DNA from: Duganella dendranthematis | GTDB lineage: Bacteria; Pseudomonadota; Gammaproteobacteria; Burkholderiales; Burkholderiaceae_D | Direction: 5' to 3' | Assembly: GCF_012849375.1 (NCBI RefSeq) | Contig: NZ_CP051684.1 | Location: 1,488,001 to 1,552,000, forward strand | Length of the DNA: 64,000 bases | Shown: one piece after another, positions 64,000 through 64,000 of the stretch | Layout: every line of letters starts with the position of its first letter | How positions within the stretch are numbered: the first letter of the stretch is position 1 | Position numbers and translations under genes: made by a program | Notes under the pieces: generated by a model | Told to the model about the DNA's origin: nothing | The model's input: only the letters and a program-made list of their open reading frames with translations | Database searches by the model: none

Positions 64000-64000
64000 A

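Larger units (their letters stand above)
54480..64000. mobile_element. Integrative element, left end to window edge
   Basis: Begins where the kamA-like coding homology breaks off (about 54475-54490). A large serine recombinase gene lies against this edge and points outward. The DNA to the right is visibly lower in GC and holds phage-like and defence-like genes. The right end is not in the window. Confidence 0.75.

Overview
The window looks like the chromosome of a high-GC betaproteobacterium, most likely Oxalobacteraceae (Massilia/Duganella/Janthinobacterium group). Support comes from the adjacent parE-parC pair, the gene style, exported hydrolases with a TonB receptor, a complete-looking aerobic phenylacetate (paa) operon, and dispersed GGGTCTGACCCC palindromes. 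No rRNA, tRNA or CRISPR array was recognised. Assignments rest on reading translations and motifs; no database search was run.

Layout. 0-1 kb: a small ParA-like ATPase with an upstream partner gene. 1.2-5.8 kb: parE and parC (topoisomerase IV), ending in nested inverted repeats. 5.9-16.2 kb: a secreted-hydrolase and uptake region. It holds an Ala/Lys-rich exported protein, an M64 metallopeptidase, two tandem exported cyanophycinase-like serine peptidases and a TonB-dependent receptor on the minus strand. Divergent from these is a coupled pair: an AspA/AstE-type zinc hydrolase resembling the cyanophycin dipeptidase CphZ, and a YfcC-type permease. Together they could form a cyanophycin-scavenging pathway from outer membrane to cytoplasm, with no cyanophycin synthetase in view. 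16.2-17.3 kb: a 200-bp palindromic element, then a free-standing colicin E3-type ribonuclease with a small antitoxin candidate and a GNAT gene.

17.4-24.6 kb: argH, a thermolysin-type (M4) protease, a PHP-domain lipoprotein, an M24 aminopeptidase and a small membrane protein. 24.7-37.7 kb: a 12-gene paa operon (paaABCDE-G-H-I-K-J-Y-Z) divergent from its repressor gene paaX, with a perfect palindrome in front of paaA; paaF is absent. 37.8-44.2 kb: an M14 carboxypeptidase, a lipoprotein hydrolase whose ribosome-binding site lies in a hairpin, a second 200-bp palindromic element with an unknown gene, pmbA, yjgA (darP), mogA and an esterase. 44.2-53.4 kb: a PaoABC-like molybdenum aldehyde oxidoreductase operon, a carboxymuconolactone decarboxylase-family protein, a class III aminotransferase, an FAH-family hydrolase, a 2OG-Fe(II) oxygenase and an MFS transporter.

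53.5-64 kb: a lysine 2,3-aminomutase-family gene lacks its 5' part because an integrative element begins there. The element has a large serine recombinase at its left edge and continues past the end of the window. Its cargo has lower GC and is phage-like: an AntA-type antirepressor, an HNH-like protein, an XRE regulator with its own palindromic operator, an abortive-infection (Abi-C) protein, a DUF2971 protein, a small resolvase, a 33-residue membrane peptide and the tail of another recombinase.
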